Below are positions 1 to 7,132 of a DNA stretch of 25,563 nucleotides, one piece after another (the first letter of the stretch is position 1; each line of letters begins with the position of its first letter). Under the pieces are notes generated by a model that did not search any database, was not told where the DNA came from, and saw only the letters and a list, made by a program, of their open reading frames with translations. Location of the stretch: positions 1 to 25,563 of the forward strand of contig CAKRCL010000021.1 of NCBI GenBank assembly GCA_934307335.1, in the 5' to 3' direction. The stretch is from an uncultured Dorea sp. GTDB lineage: Bacteria; Bacillota; Clostridia; Lachnospirales; Lachnospiraceae. The translations under genes and the position numbers were made by a program.

Positions 1-8
1 AATCCCTT

Positions 9-803
9 CTATATTAATTGATAATGTTTCATTGCTTTTTCAATTCCGTCATTCATCACACTGTCCGTCACATATTCCGCATGCGGTTCCAATATCGGAT
101 CATGCTGTTTCATTGCTACTGCATGAGTCGCATATTCAAACATTGCCAGATCATTACTACTGTCTCCGAATACATAAATCTGATCCATATCATAACCAAG
201 ATATTTTCTCATATATTCGATTCCCGTTGCTTTTGTATACTGCTTCTGAATACATTCATAGCTTCCATGTCTGCGATCAATTACTTCCAGTTCATCCGAT
301 ACCTTTTCTATAAATTGTTCCACATCACTTTTCTCATCAGAAAGCAAAAACATCTTATCATAAATAAATCCACCATCTTCGATATATTTTTTTATGCCTA
401 ATCCCCATGCTTTTCCCATACGCTCCCGGATTTCTTCGATTTCCGGAAATCTGGACACTGCTTTCGGAAAATATAAATCATCACTTGCCTCTAAAACCCC
501 TTCTATATGACATTCCTTTACAATCGCTATATAGCGTTTGCATTGCTCCTCACTCAACGTGCTGTGCATCAGCACATTTCCCTGATAAATAATTTCCGTT
601 CCACAACCGCACACATAACCATCTACCGGAATATGCTTCATGGAATCCAATGTATTGCAAGATGTGCGACCTGTATTGATAAATATAAGCTGTCCGTTTT
701 CTCTTGCTTTTTTCAATGCACGAAGTGTACTTTCCGGCACTATCTTCGTCTGTTCGTCTATCAATGTACCATCTACATCAAAAAATAATGCTGCTTTTTT
801 CAT
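9..803 (-). CDS. Cof-type HAD-family sugar/nucleotide phosphatase
   Basis: A 264-residue cytoplasmic phosphatase of the HAD superfamily, Cof/YwpJ-like subgroup. These enzymes dephosphorylate sugar phosphates, FMN or similar small molecules through an aspartyl-phosphate intermediate. Motif I is DVDGT with nucleophile Asp9 and acid/base Asp11. Motif II is NTGRT with Thr44. The motif III lysine is probably Lys191 in TKATG, and motif IV is GDSSND with Asp214 and Asp218 for Mg2+. The cap between motifs II and III (about residues 60-185) is of the Cof (C2) kind, and the length is normal for the family. The ATG is preceded by GGGAG, which lies against the stop of the amidase 14 nt upstream, so the two genes are probably co-transcribed. 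The substrate cannot be told from sequence. Family call is certain; physiological role is unknown. Confidence 0.9.
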   Translation of the reverse strand: MKKAALFFDVDGTLIDEQTKIVPESTLRALKKARENGQLIFINTGRTSCNTLDSMKHIPVDGYVCGCGTEIIYQGNVLMHSTLSEEQCKRYIAIVKECHIEGVLEASDDLYFPKAVSRFPEIEEIRERMGKAWGLGIKKYIEDGGFIYDKMFLLSDEKSDVEQFIEKVSDELEVIDRRHGSYECIQKQYTKATGIEYMRKYLGYDMDQIYVFGDSSNDLAMFEYATHAVAMKQHDPILEPHAEYVTDSVMNDGIEKAMKHYQLI

Positions 804-817
804 CTGTCAAAACTCCC

Positions 818-1657
818 TTATCTCGTAATTCCAAAATACTGGTCTATCCCATTTGCTATGCCAGTCACAATCTGCCACTGATAGTCGTCTGTCGCCATCT
901 TCTGATCTTCCGTCGGATTACTCATATATCCCATCTCTACAATCGTCGTCGGCACCTGTGCCCAGTTAATTCCACTCATGGTATCTGTCTCCCAGACACG
1001 CTCTCTTTTTGCTCCGGTTGCTGCCACCATCTGATCTAAAATATCTGTTGAAAGTGCCTGACTTTGGGAATATAGATTTCCATTATATGGATTGGAAGCA
1101 GTCTGACAGATTGTCATCATGCCGTTGGCACTGGTATTTTCCGAACCATTCGCATGTACTCGGATAAATGCGTCGGCATTCGCATGATTTGCAATCTGTG
1201 CCCTTTCCGCATTAGACACATTGACATCATTCGTCTCCCGGATCATAAGCACATCATATCCTCGATTTGTCAATTCTTCTTTCAGTTTCATAGAAACAGC
1301 CAATGTCAGTTCATATTCCTGAAGCCCTGATGTCTTACCACTTGTCCCGGAAGCCACCTTTGCTTTCATCTCAGAAGCCCCTGGTCCAACTGGTTCCTTC
1401 TCACTGTTTCCTTTTGCCTGATGTCCTGCATCAATTGCAATCAAATGTCCATTCTCCTGAAGTTCCTGCTCCTGTTCAGAATCTTCAACAGTTGTCTGTG
1501 CCTGTTGTTCTTCAGTATCGTCACTTTTTTTCTTTTCTATATTTAATACTAACTTATCCGGTTTTTCTTCTTTCACCTTTTTCTCTTTTTCTTTTGTTCC
1601 ACATCCTGCAAGTGCCACAAGCACAACAAGACCCATCAATAATATTCGTCTCTTCAT
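818..1657 (-). CDS. Lipoprotein N-acetylmuramoyl-L-alanine amidase (Amidase_3)
   Basis: A zinc amidase that cuts the bond between N-acetylmuramic acid and L-alanine in peptidoglycan, anchored outside the cell membrane. The start is the ATG at 1657, not an upstream in-frame start: CCTCC at 1666-1670 (GGAGG on the coding strand) lies 8 nt from it, and the protein then begins MKRRILLMG with a type II signal peptide and lipobox LAGC (Cys19). Residues 20-70 are a charged, low-complexity Lys/Glu linker that would span the wall. The catalytic domain runs from about 70 to 277. Predicted Zn ligands are His79 (DAGH), Glu114 and His168 (VHAN), and the catalytic Glu is Glu241 (VEMGYMSN). All expected residues are present. 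It may act in wall remodelling. It is first in a unit with the HAD phosphatase gene. Confidence 0.92.
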   Translation of the reverse strand: MKRRILLMGLVVLVALAGCGTKEKEKKVKEEKPDKLVLNIEKKKSDDTEEQQAQTTVEDSEQEQELQENGHLIAIDAGHQAKGNSEKEPVGPGASEMKAKVASGTSGKTSGLQEYELTLAVSMKLKEELTNRGYDVLMIRETNDVNVSNAERAQIANHANADAFIRVHANGSENTSANGMMTICQTASNPYNGNLYSQSQALSTDILDQMVAATGAKRERVWETDTMSGINWAQVPTTIVEMGYMSNPTEDQKMATDDYQWQIVTGIANGIDQYFGITR

Positions 1658-1679
1658 ATGAATAACCTCCGCATGTACC

Positions 1680-1707
1680 ATTCTATCATATCTTTATCTT
1701 TTCTTAA
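1680..1707 (-). promoter_or_regulatory. Predicted sigma-A promoter of the amidase-HAD unit
   Basis: On the minus strand, TTAAGA (1707-1702) and TAGAAT (1685-1680) are separated by 16 nt, matching 4/6 and 5/6 of the sigma-A consensus. Transcription would begin about 16 nt before the ATG at 1657. That short leader fits the downstream start chosen for the amidase. The spacing and position are good, but no experiment supports it. Confidence 0.5.
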
Positions 1708-1862
1708 GGGGTTTTTTATATTTTTTCGATTTGTTTAAGAGTTTCAACATACTTTGGTCACATTTTCACATTATACTTAATGTCAGATAGTTGAAAAGAC
1801 AACAGCTATCACCCCTCATAGAAGTGCGAAAGCACTTACTCTCATTCCTTTATATAACTATA

Positions 1863-1910
1863 ACAGCACACGAACCCCCGCAGGGATAAAACCCGCGGGG
1901 GTTCGCTGTT
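1863..1910 (-). terminator. Intrinsic terminator after the VanZ-family gene
   Basis: An 11-bp GC-rich perfect stem (CGAACCCCCGC at 1871-1881 with its complement at 1895-1905, loop of 13) is extended by AACAGC/GCTGTT arms. It begins a few bases after the minus-strand VanZ stop at 1918. The following minus-strand sequence is AT-rich but the U-run is interrupted, so this may act as a strong hairpin or RNA-processing barrier as well as a terminator. Confidence 0.7.
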
Positions 1911-1917
1911 GTTATTC

Positions 1918-2559
1918 TTACACATATGGATTATATAGAAAAAATGCTCCGGCAAATGCTAACACTATATATATCCCCGGCTCCCATTTTCTCTCCTCTA
2001 CTTCACTATTCACTTTCTTCTCTCTTACTATTTTTCTAACTACCATCCAGAGCACATATCCTAAGAAAGCGCCGAATGTATTTGCGATCAGATCATCTAC
2101 ATCTGTCGCCCGCCCGTTAAATATCTGAGAACATTCAATCATCAACGAAAAACAAAATCCAAGTAAAATAACATATTTCACATTAGCACATTTTTTCCAG
2201 AACCATGGTACTAAAAATCCCAATGGAAGGAACATCACAATGTTTAATACAAAACCTATTCCTAGGTCATCAAACGGTTTCCAATTAAATCCACCTTTTA
2301 TTCCCGGTCTTATAATATCTGCCAACAGACCGATTCCTGTCACTTTGAACACTGCCCACACATACGCCAGAAAAATATACACACCAAAATAATATTTCGC
2401 CGACATTTTTTTCGCATTTTTCTTTGCTTTCGTCTCCAGAATTCCTTGATATATAAGGCATGGCAACAACATTGTTACAAGAAGATAGCCATTATACAAT
2501 GAATCCGTAACTAGATAACCAGATAGCATTTTCATCTTTTTCCCCACACTTTCTTTCAT
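1918..2559 (-). CDS. VanZ-family integral membrane protein
   Basis: A 213-residue membrane protein of the VanZ-like family. VanZ itself gives low-level teicoplanin resistance in vancomycin-resistance clusters; most relatives in clostridia have no assigned role. The family core is clear: NIVMFLPLGFLVP (about residues 106-118), then an E..Q pair in the helix MIECSQIF, then the signature RATDVDDLIANTFGAFLGY (about 150-168). I count about five hydrophobic segments, with a charged loop before the last one. The first ATG is kept, but its ribosome binding site is weak (AAAAG). An ATG at 2535 behind GTGGGG is a possible alternative. The gene is a single unit ended by a GC-rich hairpin and is divergent from the aldehyde dehydrogenase. 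Nothing nearby suggests a van cluster. Confidence 0.82.
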   Translation of the reverse strand: MKESVGKKMKMLSGYLVTDSLYNGYLLVTMLLPCLIYQGILETKAKKNAKKMSAKYYFGVYIFLAYVWAVFKVTGIGLLADIIRPGIKGGFNWKPFDDLGIGFVLNIVMFLPLGFLVPWFWKKCANVKYVILLGFCFSLMIECSQIFNGRATDVDDLIANTFGAFLGYVLWMVVRKIVREKKVNSEVEERKWEPGIYIVLAFAGAFFLYNPYV

Positions 2560-2659
2560 TTTCTTTTATATAAAAACATTTTAATAGATAAATCTTAATA
2601 ACATCTGAAGGATATTCTTAATATTCTCTTTAGTTTCGACATTTGTGTGTATTTGTTTC

Positions 2660-2688
2660 TTGAATTATCAGACAAATGCATTTATTAT
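2660..2688 (+). promoter_or_regulatory. Predicted sigma-A promoter of the aldehyde dehydrogenase gene
   Basis: TTGAAT (2660-2665) and TATTAT (2683-2688) are spaced by 17 nt. Transcription would start near 2695, about 40 nt before the ATG at 2735. The site lies inside the longest open frame that begins at 2645, which argues against that longer frame being the true gene. Confidence 0.6.
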
Positions 2689-2734
2689 GGGAATATGGAC
2701 AATGTCATTATATATATATAGGAGGTATTCATTC

Positions 2735-4114
2735 ATGACACAAACTGAAATCAAAGAATTAGTTCAGAAGCAGCGGACTTTTTTTCATTCCGGTGCAACT
2801 CTCGATGTAGAATATCGCATACATGCACTTCAAAAGTTAAAAGCATACATTTTAAAACATGAACATGAAATCAATATTGCGCTTCGTGCTGATTTGGGGA
2901 AATGTGCTTTCGAAAGCTATATGTGTGAAACTGGTCTTGTTTTAAGTGAAATCACCTATATGTTAAAGCATATTCGTAAATTTTCAAAAGAGCGAACTGT
3001 ACGGACACCTCTGGCACAGTTCCGTTCCAGAAGCTATCAAAAACCGTCACCGTACGGAGTTACTCTTATTATGAGTCCTTGGAATTATCCGTTTATGCTT
3101 ACGATCGAACCATTGGTTGATGCTTTGGCAGCAGGTAATACTGCTATCGTAAAACCAAGTGCTTATTCTATACATACCAGTTCACTGATCAGCCGTATGT
3201 TGCAGGAATGCTTTGATGAAAAATATGTTGCCGTCGTCACAGGCGGTCGTGAAGAGAATACTTGCCTGTTAAATGAACATTTTGATTATATTTTCTTTAC
3301 AGGTAGTCCATCTATCGGTCAGGAAGTGATGCGCTGTGCCTCTGCACACCTGACTCCAATTACACTGGAGCTTGGTGGAAAGAGTCCATGTATCGTTCAT
3401 AAAACTGCAGACATCAAACTGGCAGCTAAAAGAATTGTATTTGGGAAATTTCTAAATTGCGGACAAACTTGCATTGCACCAGATTATATTTACTGCGACC
3501 GCTCTGTAAAAGATAAACTTGTAAAAGAATTAAAAAAACAGATTCAAAAGCAATACTCAAAACAGCCGCTTAAGCGCGAACACTATGGAAAGATTATCAA
3601 TTCCAAACATTTTGACCGGCTTCTTGGACTAATTGACTCCACGAAAGTTGTCTGTGGCGGTTCTTCAAATCGCAATACGTTGCAAATTGAACCAACCGTT
3701 ATGGACAATGTCACATTTGCAGATGCAATCATGCAGGAAGAAATCTTTGGCCCGATTCTTCCGGTTTTAACGTATGATTCCATCGACGAAGCCGTCAATA
3801 ATATCCGTGCCCTGCCTCATCCTCTGGCTCTTTACATTTTTACCGAAGACAAACATGTTGCAAAAAATGTAATTACACAGATTGGTTTTGGCGGAGGATG
3901 TATTAATGACACCATTATTCACCTGGCAACAAGCGAGATGCCGTTCGGTGGATTTGGCGAAAGTGGTATGGGTAGCTATCACGGCAAGACCGGATTTGAT
4001 ACATTCACCCACTATAAGAGTATTGTTGATAAAAAGATCTGGCTAGATCTGCCAATCAGATATCAACCTTACAAAAAATTACATCATAAATTACTGCATC
4101 TGTTTCTAAAATAA
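2735..4114 (+). CDS. NAD(P)-dependent aldehyde dehydrogenase, class 3-like
   Basis: A 459-residue aldehyde dehydrogenase that oxidises an aldehyde to the carboxylic acid with NAD(P)+. The start at 2735 is set by GGAGG at 2721-2725 and by a promoter located downstream of the earlier in-frame ATG at 2645. Visible family features are the cofactor/catalytic Asn117 in SPWNYP, the Rossmann region FFTGSPSIG (about 187-195), general base Glu212 in LELGGKSP, nucleophile Cys246 in GQTC, EEIFGP (335-340) and the C-terminal PFGGFGESGMG. The short length and the APDY motif after the cysteine match the ALDH3 group (fatty or aromatic aldehydes). The final 20 residues are basic and hydrophobic, as in membrane-associated ALDH3 members. 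It is a single-gene unit with a downstream terminator. The substrate is unknown. Confidence 0.93.
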   Translation: MTQTEIKELVQKQRTFFHSGATLDVEYRIHALQKLKAYILKHEHEINIALRADLGKCAFESYMCETGLVLSEITYMLKHIRKFSKERTVRTPLAQFRSRSYQKPSPYGVTLIMSPWNYPFMLTIEPLVDALAAGNTAIVKPSAYSIHTSSLISRMLQECFDEKYVAVVTGGREENTCLLNEHFDYIFFTGSPSIGQEVMRCASAHLTPITLELGGKSPCIVHKTADIKLAAKRIVFGKFLNCGQTCIAPDYIYCDRSVKDKLVKELKKQIQKQYSKQPLKREHYGKIINSKHFDRLLGLIDSTKVVCGGSSNRNTLQIEPTVMDNVTFADAIMQEEIFGPILPVLTYDSIDEAVNNIRALPHPLALYIFTEDKHVAKNVITQIGFGGGCINDTIIHLATSEMPFGGFGESGMGSYHGKTGFDTFTHYKSIVDKKIWLDLPIRYQPYKKLHHKLLHLFLK

Positions 4115-4163
4115 TGTATTATTCTTTTTAGAAGCACTATTTATCCTTGCGAAAGATTTATAC

Positions 4164-4226
4164 AACAGACCAGTTTCTATTCTCATTTCATAGGAGAATA
4201 TTCTAAACTGGCCTGTTGTTTTTTGT
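4164..4226 (+). terminator. Intrinsic terminator of the aldehyde dehydrogenase gene
   Basis: A 13-bp stem with one mismatch (AACAGACCAGTTT at 4164-4176 with 4205-4217) encloses an inner ATTCTC/GAGAAT pairing and is followed by a T-rich tract (4218-4226). It sits about 50 nt after the dehydrogenase stop. Confidence 0.8.
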
Positions 4227-4232
4227 TATAAT
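4224..4232 (+). promoter_or_regulatory. Possible extended -10 promoter for the ECF S-component gene
   Basis: TGtTATAAT is a perfect -10 with the TGn extension, directly behind the preceding terminator. No convincing -35 is visible, which is common for extended -10 promoters. The leader would be about 70 nt. I see no riboswitch-like fold in it. Confidence 0.45.
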
Positions 4233-4312
4233 TGGCTCTTTATATCAAGCCATGTTTGATGTAAAGTAATTGCAATCGAAAGATAAGTAACCATATAAGG
4301 AGTGATTTTATT

Positions 4313-4837
4313 ATGAATTCTAATTTGAAAAAAATTGTGATGACAGCACTTTTTGCTGCACTTGCATGTGTTGCCACCATGTCTATCCGAATTCCAACAC
4401 CTGGAACTGGCGGATATATACATCCTGGTGATGCAATCGTAATTCTTGCCGGAGTCATTCTTGGTCCAGTGTATGGACTGCTGGCTGGCGGCATCGGATC
4501 CGCAATGGCTGATCTACTCGGCGGATATTTCGTATACGTACCGATCACATTTGCTATCAAAGGACTGATTGCTCTCTTTGCCGGACTTGTTTACCAGAAG
4601 ATTGCAAAAGATTCAAAATCTCGTTATATCGCAGTACTTCTCGGCGGAGTAATCGATATTGTACTGGTAGCTGGTGGATATTTCATCTGTGAATACTTCC
4701 TTTACGGAGCATCGGCAGCAGCAAGTATCCCTGCCAATATCATTCAGGGTGTCGGCGGACTGATTATTTCATTCGTACTGTACCCGGTATTAATGGCAAT
4801 TCCAGATGTAAAACAGCTCACATACGAGAGCAGATAA
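4313..4837 (+). CDS. ECF transporter S component (substrate-binding membrane subunit)
   Basis: A 174-residue integral membrane protein with about five or six hydrophobic segments, matching the S components of energy-coupling-factor vitamin importers (the ECF-type S family that includes HmpT-like proteins). Telling features are the amphipathic first helix with small-residue spacing (Ala12-xxx-Ala16) that docks onto the EcfT subunit, the loop TPGTGGYIHPGD (about 29-40) and the glycine-rich segment after it containing GSAMADLLGGY. No EcfA or EcfT genes are adjacent, so this must be a group II S component sharing a module encoded elsewhere. The start has AAGGAG 10 nt upstream. The ligand could be a pyrimidine or pyridoxine-type vitamin or another cofactor precursor; sequence alone does not decide. 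It is a single-gene unit. Confidence 0.85.
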   Translation: MNSNLKKIVMTALFAALACVATMSIRIPTPGTGGYIHPGDAIVILAGVILGPVYGLLAGGIGSAMADLLGGYFVYVPITFAIKGLIALFAGLVYQKIAKDSKSRYIAVLLGGVIDIVLVAGGYFICEYFLYGASAAASIPANIIQGVGGLIISFVLYPVLMAIPDVKQLTYESR

Positions 4838-4857
4838 GGAATTGAGAATGCAAACTT

Positions 4858-4900
4858 AAAAAGGCACATAGTCTAAATCATATCGGCTATGTGCTTTTGG
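4858..4900. terminator. Bidirectional terminator between convergent genes
   Basis: GCACATAG (4864-4871) pairs with CTATGTGC (4887-4894). The stem is flanked by A-runs on the left and T-runs on the right, so a hairpin plus U-tract can form on both strands. It serves the plus-strand ECF S gene and the minus-strand C_GCAxxG_C_C gene, which converge here. Confidence 0.75.
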
Positions 4901-4917
4901 TTATCCACAATTTTCTT

Positions 4918-5364
4918 TTATGGTGCATCTTTTAGAATATTATCATTATTCAACTCATAACATGCAGCCTTATATATTTGATTTAATATTTTTACTATTT
5001 GTTCAATAGTTGGATAACACTTTTCTTCTGCTGTAGCATACTGAATATGTAAATCTCTGCAATTTATGCTTCCCATTTCCTTTTGTACAGACAATACATA
5101 TTCTCTTACATATTTCATAAGCTCTGGGGACTTATGACCGGTTTCTTTTACAAAACGATAACTTAATGCTGCAATGCCTCCTGAAATTGCACCACATACA
5201 TTTCCGCTTCCCATTCCTCCGCCAAAACCTCCCATAAGTTTTACTGAATCTTCAGGGATTTCAAGGTTCCATGCTTCATTCGCTGCCAAAAGTGTTGTCT
5301 CAGCACAATTCATTCCTTTGCCTTTATAATAAGTCACTAGACATTCCTGTACATTCTTAGACAT
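4918..5364 (-). CDS. C_GCAxxG_C_C family redox-type cysteine protein
   Basis: A 148-residue cytoplasmic protein of the C_GCAxxG_C_C family (also found in split-Soret cytochrome proteins), thought to bind a metal or redox centre through conserved cysteines. Seen here: Cys20 in MNCAET, the glycine-rich block GGFGGGMGSGNVCGAISGG with Cys57 (about 45-63), Cys102 in NCRDLH and Cys116 in KCYPTI. The four conserved cysteines are therefore intact. Its ATG lies inside the end of the MFS gene with an 8-nt overlap (ATGTCTAA), which implies translational coupling. The GGAGG is 12 nt away, slightly long. The pairing with a transporter and the neighbouring rhodanese genes suggest it handles a reduced product, perhaps thiol or sulfur chemistry; that role is inference. 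No biochemical function is established for this exact protein. Confidence 0.88.
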   Translation of the reverse strand: MSKNVQECLVTYYKGKGMNCAETTLLAANEAWNLEIPEDSVKLMGGFGGGMGSGNVCGAISGGIAALSYRFVKETGHKSPELMKYVREYVLSVQKEMGSINCRDLHIQYATAEEKCYPTIEQIVKILNQIYKAACYELNNDNILKDAP

Positions 5365-6670
5365 ATTGTTTTAAATCCTCCATTGCCTTTTCATCTATTT
5401 TGGATTTATCAATCTTAGCATGTTTTAAATACTGTCTCCAGATTAAAATTAATATTAATCCCAATCCTATTACCACACTTAAAAATATAAAGAAATATCT
5501 ATATCCTGTGATTCCTGAATGATTATCAATCAGATTCCCGGCAAATACGGAAATAAATGTCTCTGGAATAGCTCCAGCTGTGCAGATCAGACCTGCTGCT
5601 GTTCCACAATATTCTACCGGCACAGCGCCTTCACTCATCATCGTCCATGCCATAGCATAGTTCATATGGAAAAATGTCAGAATTGTTACAAATAATATAG
5701 CAACAATAATTGCACTGGACGGTCCAACCGGTACAAAGAACATTGCAATCTGACCAACCAACATTACAACAAATGCTAACAACATTAATTTTGCTGTTCC
5801 AAATTTATCTGCCAGATATCCACCAATAATATTACCTCCGATAGAACCAAATTTTCTAAACACTCCCATCATAGCTCCAAATGCAACTGCTGCCCCCAGA
5901 ATATCCGTTACATATGGGATATAATAGTAGATTGACAGGCAAAATACATGGTTGCAGAATGATACAAGACAAATAATCCAGACGGCCGGATTCTTTAGTA
6001 CTTTCGTAATACCCTTGAATGAAACCTTATCTCCTTCAAGTACAATTTTATCATCTTTCACTGCAAATATTGCAAATACTCCCATTGCAATATTCACAAA
6101 TGAATAAAACAAAATAACATATTTCATTGCCAGTACTTCATTTCCAACTCCTGATGTACCCCAGTTAAAAATTGCAACTGCTACTAATGATGCAAATGCT
6201 CCAGCCACACTCTGCATTCCTTCAAAAAAACCATATGCTTTCCCCTGGCTGTCCTCATCTGATAGCACACGAACTGCTTTTACACATGCCGGCCAGAATG
6301 CAAATGTAGTAGATACTCCCCACAACGCATAGATTGCAAGCAATCCTTTGAATCCAAGTGGCAGTAAATGCAAAAGTCCACCGATACCTGTTACAATTGG
6401 TGAAAAGACAATAATTTTCTTCACAGACATTCCATCTGCTACCACACCTCCAAAGAGGTAAGATACAATCCCAAACACTCCAATCACTGTTCCAAATACA
6501 CCCATCTGTGTATTTGTAAGATGATATGTATTTAAATATGCATCATAATATTCAAAACGAAAAAACGGTAGTCCGAATATAACGGAACCAGTAAGTGCAA
6601 GGATCACAATTGCACCAAAGTTTCTTTGTAAGGAACCTTTGATTCCTATTTTATTTAATACACTGTTCAT
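5357..6670 (-). CDS. Major facilitator superfamily transporter
   Basis: A 437-residue secondary transporter with about 12 hydrophobic segments, the normal MFS size. The first inter-helix loop (about residues 75-85) reads GGVVADGMSVKK, a variant of the MFS motif A (GxLaDrxGrkk). The matching loop in the second half is GGYLADKFGTAK (about 280-291). The segment GVSTTFAFWPACVKAVR (about 118-134) is typical of organic-anion or sugar-phosphate-type MFS members, but the substrate cannot be fixed. The start is supported by AGGGG 6 nt upstream. It lies 9 nt after the small anchored protein and overlaps the C_GCAxxG_C_C gene by 8 nt, so it belongs to one transcription unit. In context it may move a substrate or product related to the rhodanese system; export is as possible as import. 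Confidence 0.9.
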   Translation of the reverse strand: MNSVLNKIGIKGSLQRNFGAIVILALTGSVIFGLPFFRFEYYDAYLNTYHLTNTQMGVFGTVIGVFGIVSYLFGGVVADGMSVKKIIVFSPIVTGIGGLLHLLPLGFKGLLAIYALWGVSTTFAFWPACVKAVRVLSDEDSQGKAYGFFEGMQSVAGAFASLVAVAIFNWGTSGVGNEVLAMKYVILFYSFVNIAMGVFAIFAVKDDKIVLEGDKVSFKGITKVLKNPAVWIICLVSFCNHVFCLSIYYYIPYVTDILGAAVAFGAMMGVFRKFGSIGGNIIGGYLADKFGTAKLMLLAFVVMLVGQIAMFFVPVGPSSAIIVAILFVTILTFFHMNYAMAWTMMSEGAVPVEYCGTAAGLICTAGAIPETFISVFAGNLIDNHSGITGYRYFFIFLSVVIGLGLILILIWRQYLKHAKIDKSKIDEKAMEDLKQYV

Positions 6671-6679
6671 ATTTTTCCC

Positions 6680-7057
6680 CTATTCCTCATTTACAGCTAC
6701 AATACGGAAAGTTTCACCTTTATCATAAGTTCTAGAATTAATTCGGATATTATCATAGTAGAATTTTCCTGCATAAACACCACGCTCACAGCCATTTCCA
6801 TCTAATTCAAAATCATTCCATTTTCCGACTTTTTCTTCAATCTCATCACGGGACACTGTCTGATCTATCATTTTCTCTGCCGCTTCTTTATCTCCCACAT
6901 TCCCGGTCGTTGAACTTTTCTTATCTTCGTTTTCTGAAACCTCTGTAGTCTGTGTATCGTTTACGGTACTATTGGTCACTGCAACACCAATTCCGATAAA
7001 TGCAACTCCGATAAGCAGAATTACAACTACAAGTAATATTTTCTTTTTTCCACTCAT
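6680..7057 (-). CDS. Small membrane-anchored extracellular protein, unknown function
   Basis: A 125-residue protein I do not recognise. It has a short basic start (MSGKKK), one hydrophobic helix at about residues 7-29, then a hydrophilic Ser/Thr/Asn/Asp/Glu linker and a small domain (about 60-125) with a single cysteine in GNGCERG and a C-terminal Tyr/Arg-rich segment. There is no lipobox, so it is probably an N-terminally anchored protein facing outward. AGGAG at 7066-7070 lies 8 nt before the ATG at 7057. An upstream in-frame GTG overlaps that site and is rejected. It sits between the rhodanese lipoprotein and the MFS gene on the same strand. The C-terminal domain has a beta-rich look, but I assign no fold. 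Confidence 0.72.
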   Translation of the reverse strand: MSGKKKILLVVVILLIGVAFIGIGVAVTNSTVNDTQTTEVSENEDKKSSTTGNVGDKEAAEKMIDQTVSRDEIEEKVGKWNDFELDGNGCERGVYAGKFYYDNIRINSRTYDKGETFRIVAVNEE

Positions 7058-7081
7058 TTTATACACTCCTAAAATAATGGC

Positions 7082-7116
7082 AAATGTGCCCCTTTATAAA
7101 ACTCAGGGGCACATTT
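7082..7116 (-). terminator. Stem-loop between rhodanese lipoprotein and small-protein genes
   Basis: A perfect 12-bp stem (AAATGTGCCCCT at 7082-7093 with 7105-7116) has an 11-nt loop and lies 17 nt after the lipoprotein stop. On the minus strand the U-tract is interrupted (GCCATTATTTT), so partial termination or mRNA stabilisation is likely, leaving weaker read-through into the downstream genes. Confidence 0.6.
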
Positions 7117-7132
7117 TTATATTTTGTCTATC

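Noticed and set aside
1824..1839. Short hairpin AAGTGC-GAAA-GCACTT upstream of the amidase as an RNA gene
   Set aside because: Six base pairs with no U-tract or flanking conserved structure; too little to support a feature.
1918..2559. VanZ-family gene as part of a glycopeptide-resistance cluster
   Set aside because: No vanA/B ligase, vanH, vanX or two-component genes are present; isolated VanZ-like genes are common in clostridia.
2645..2734. N-terminal extension of the aldehyde dehydrogenase to the ATG at 2645
   Set aside because: A good promoter lies inside it (2660-2688), GGAGG sits just before the ATG at 2735, and the added residues resemble no dehydrogenase N terminus.
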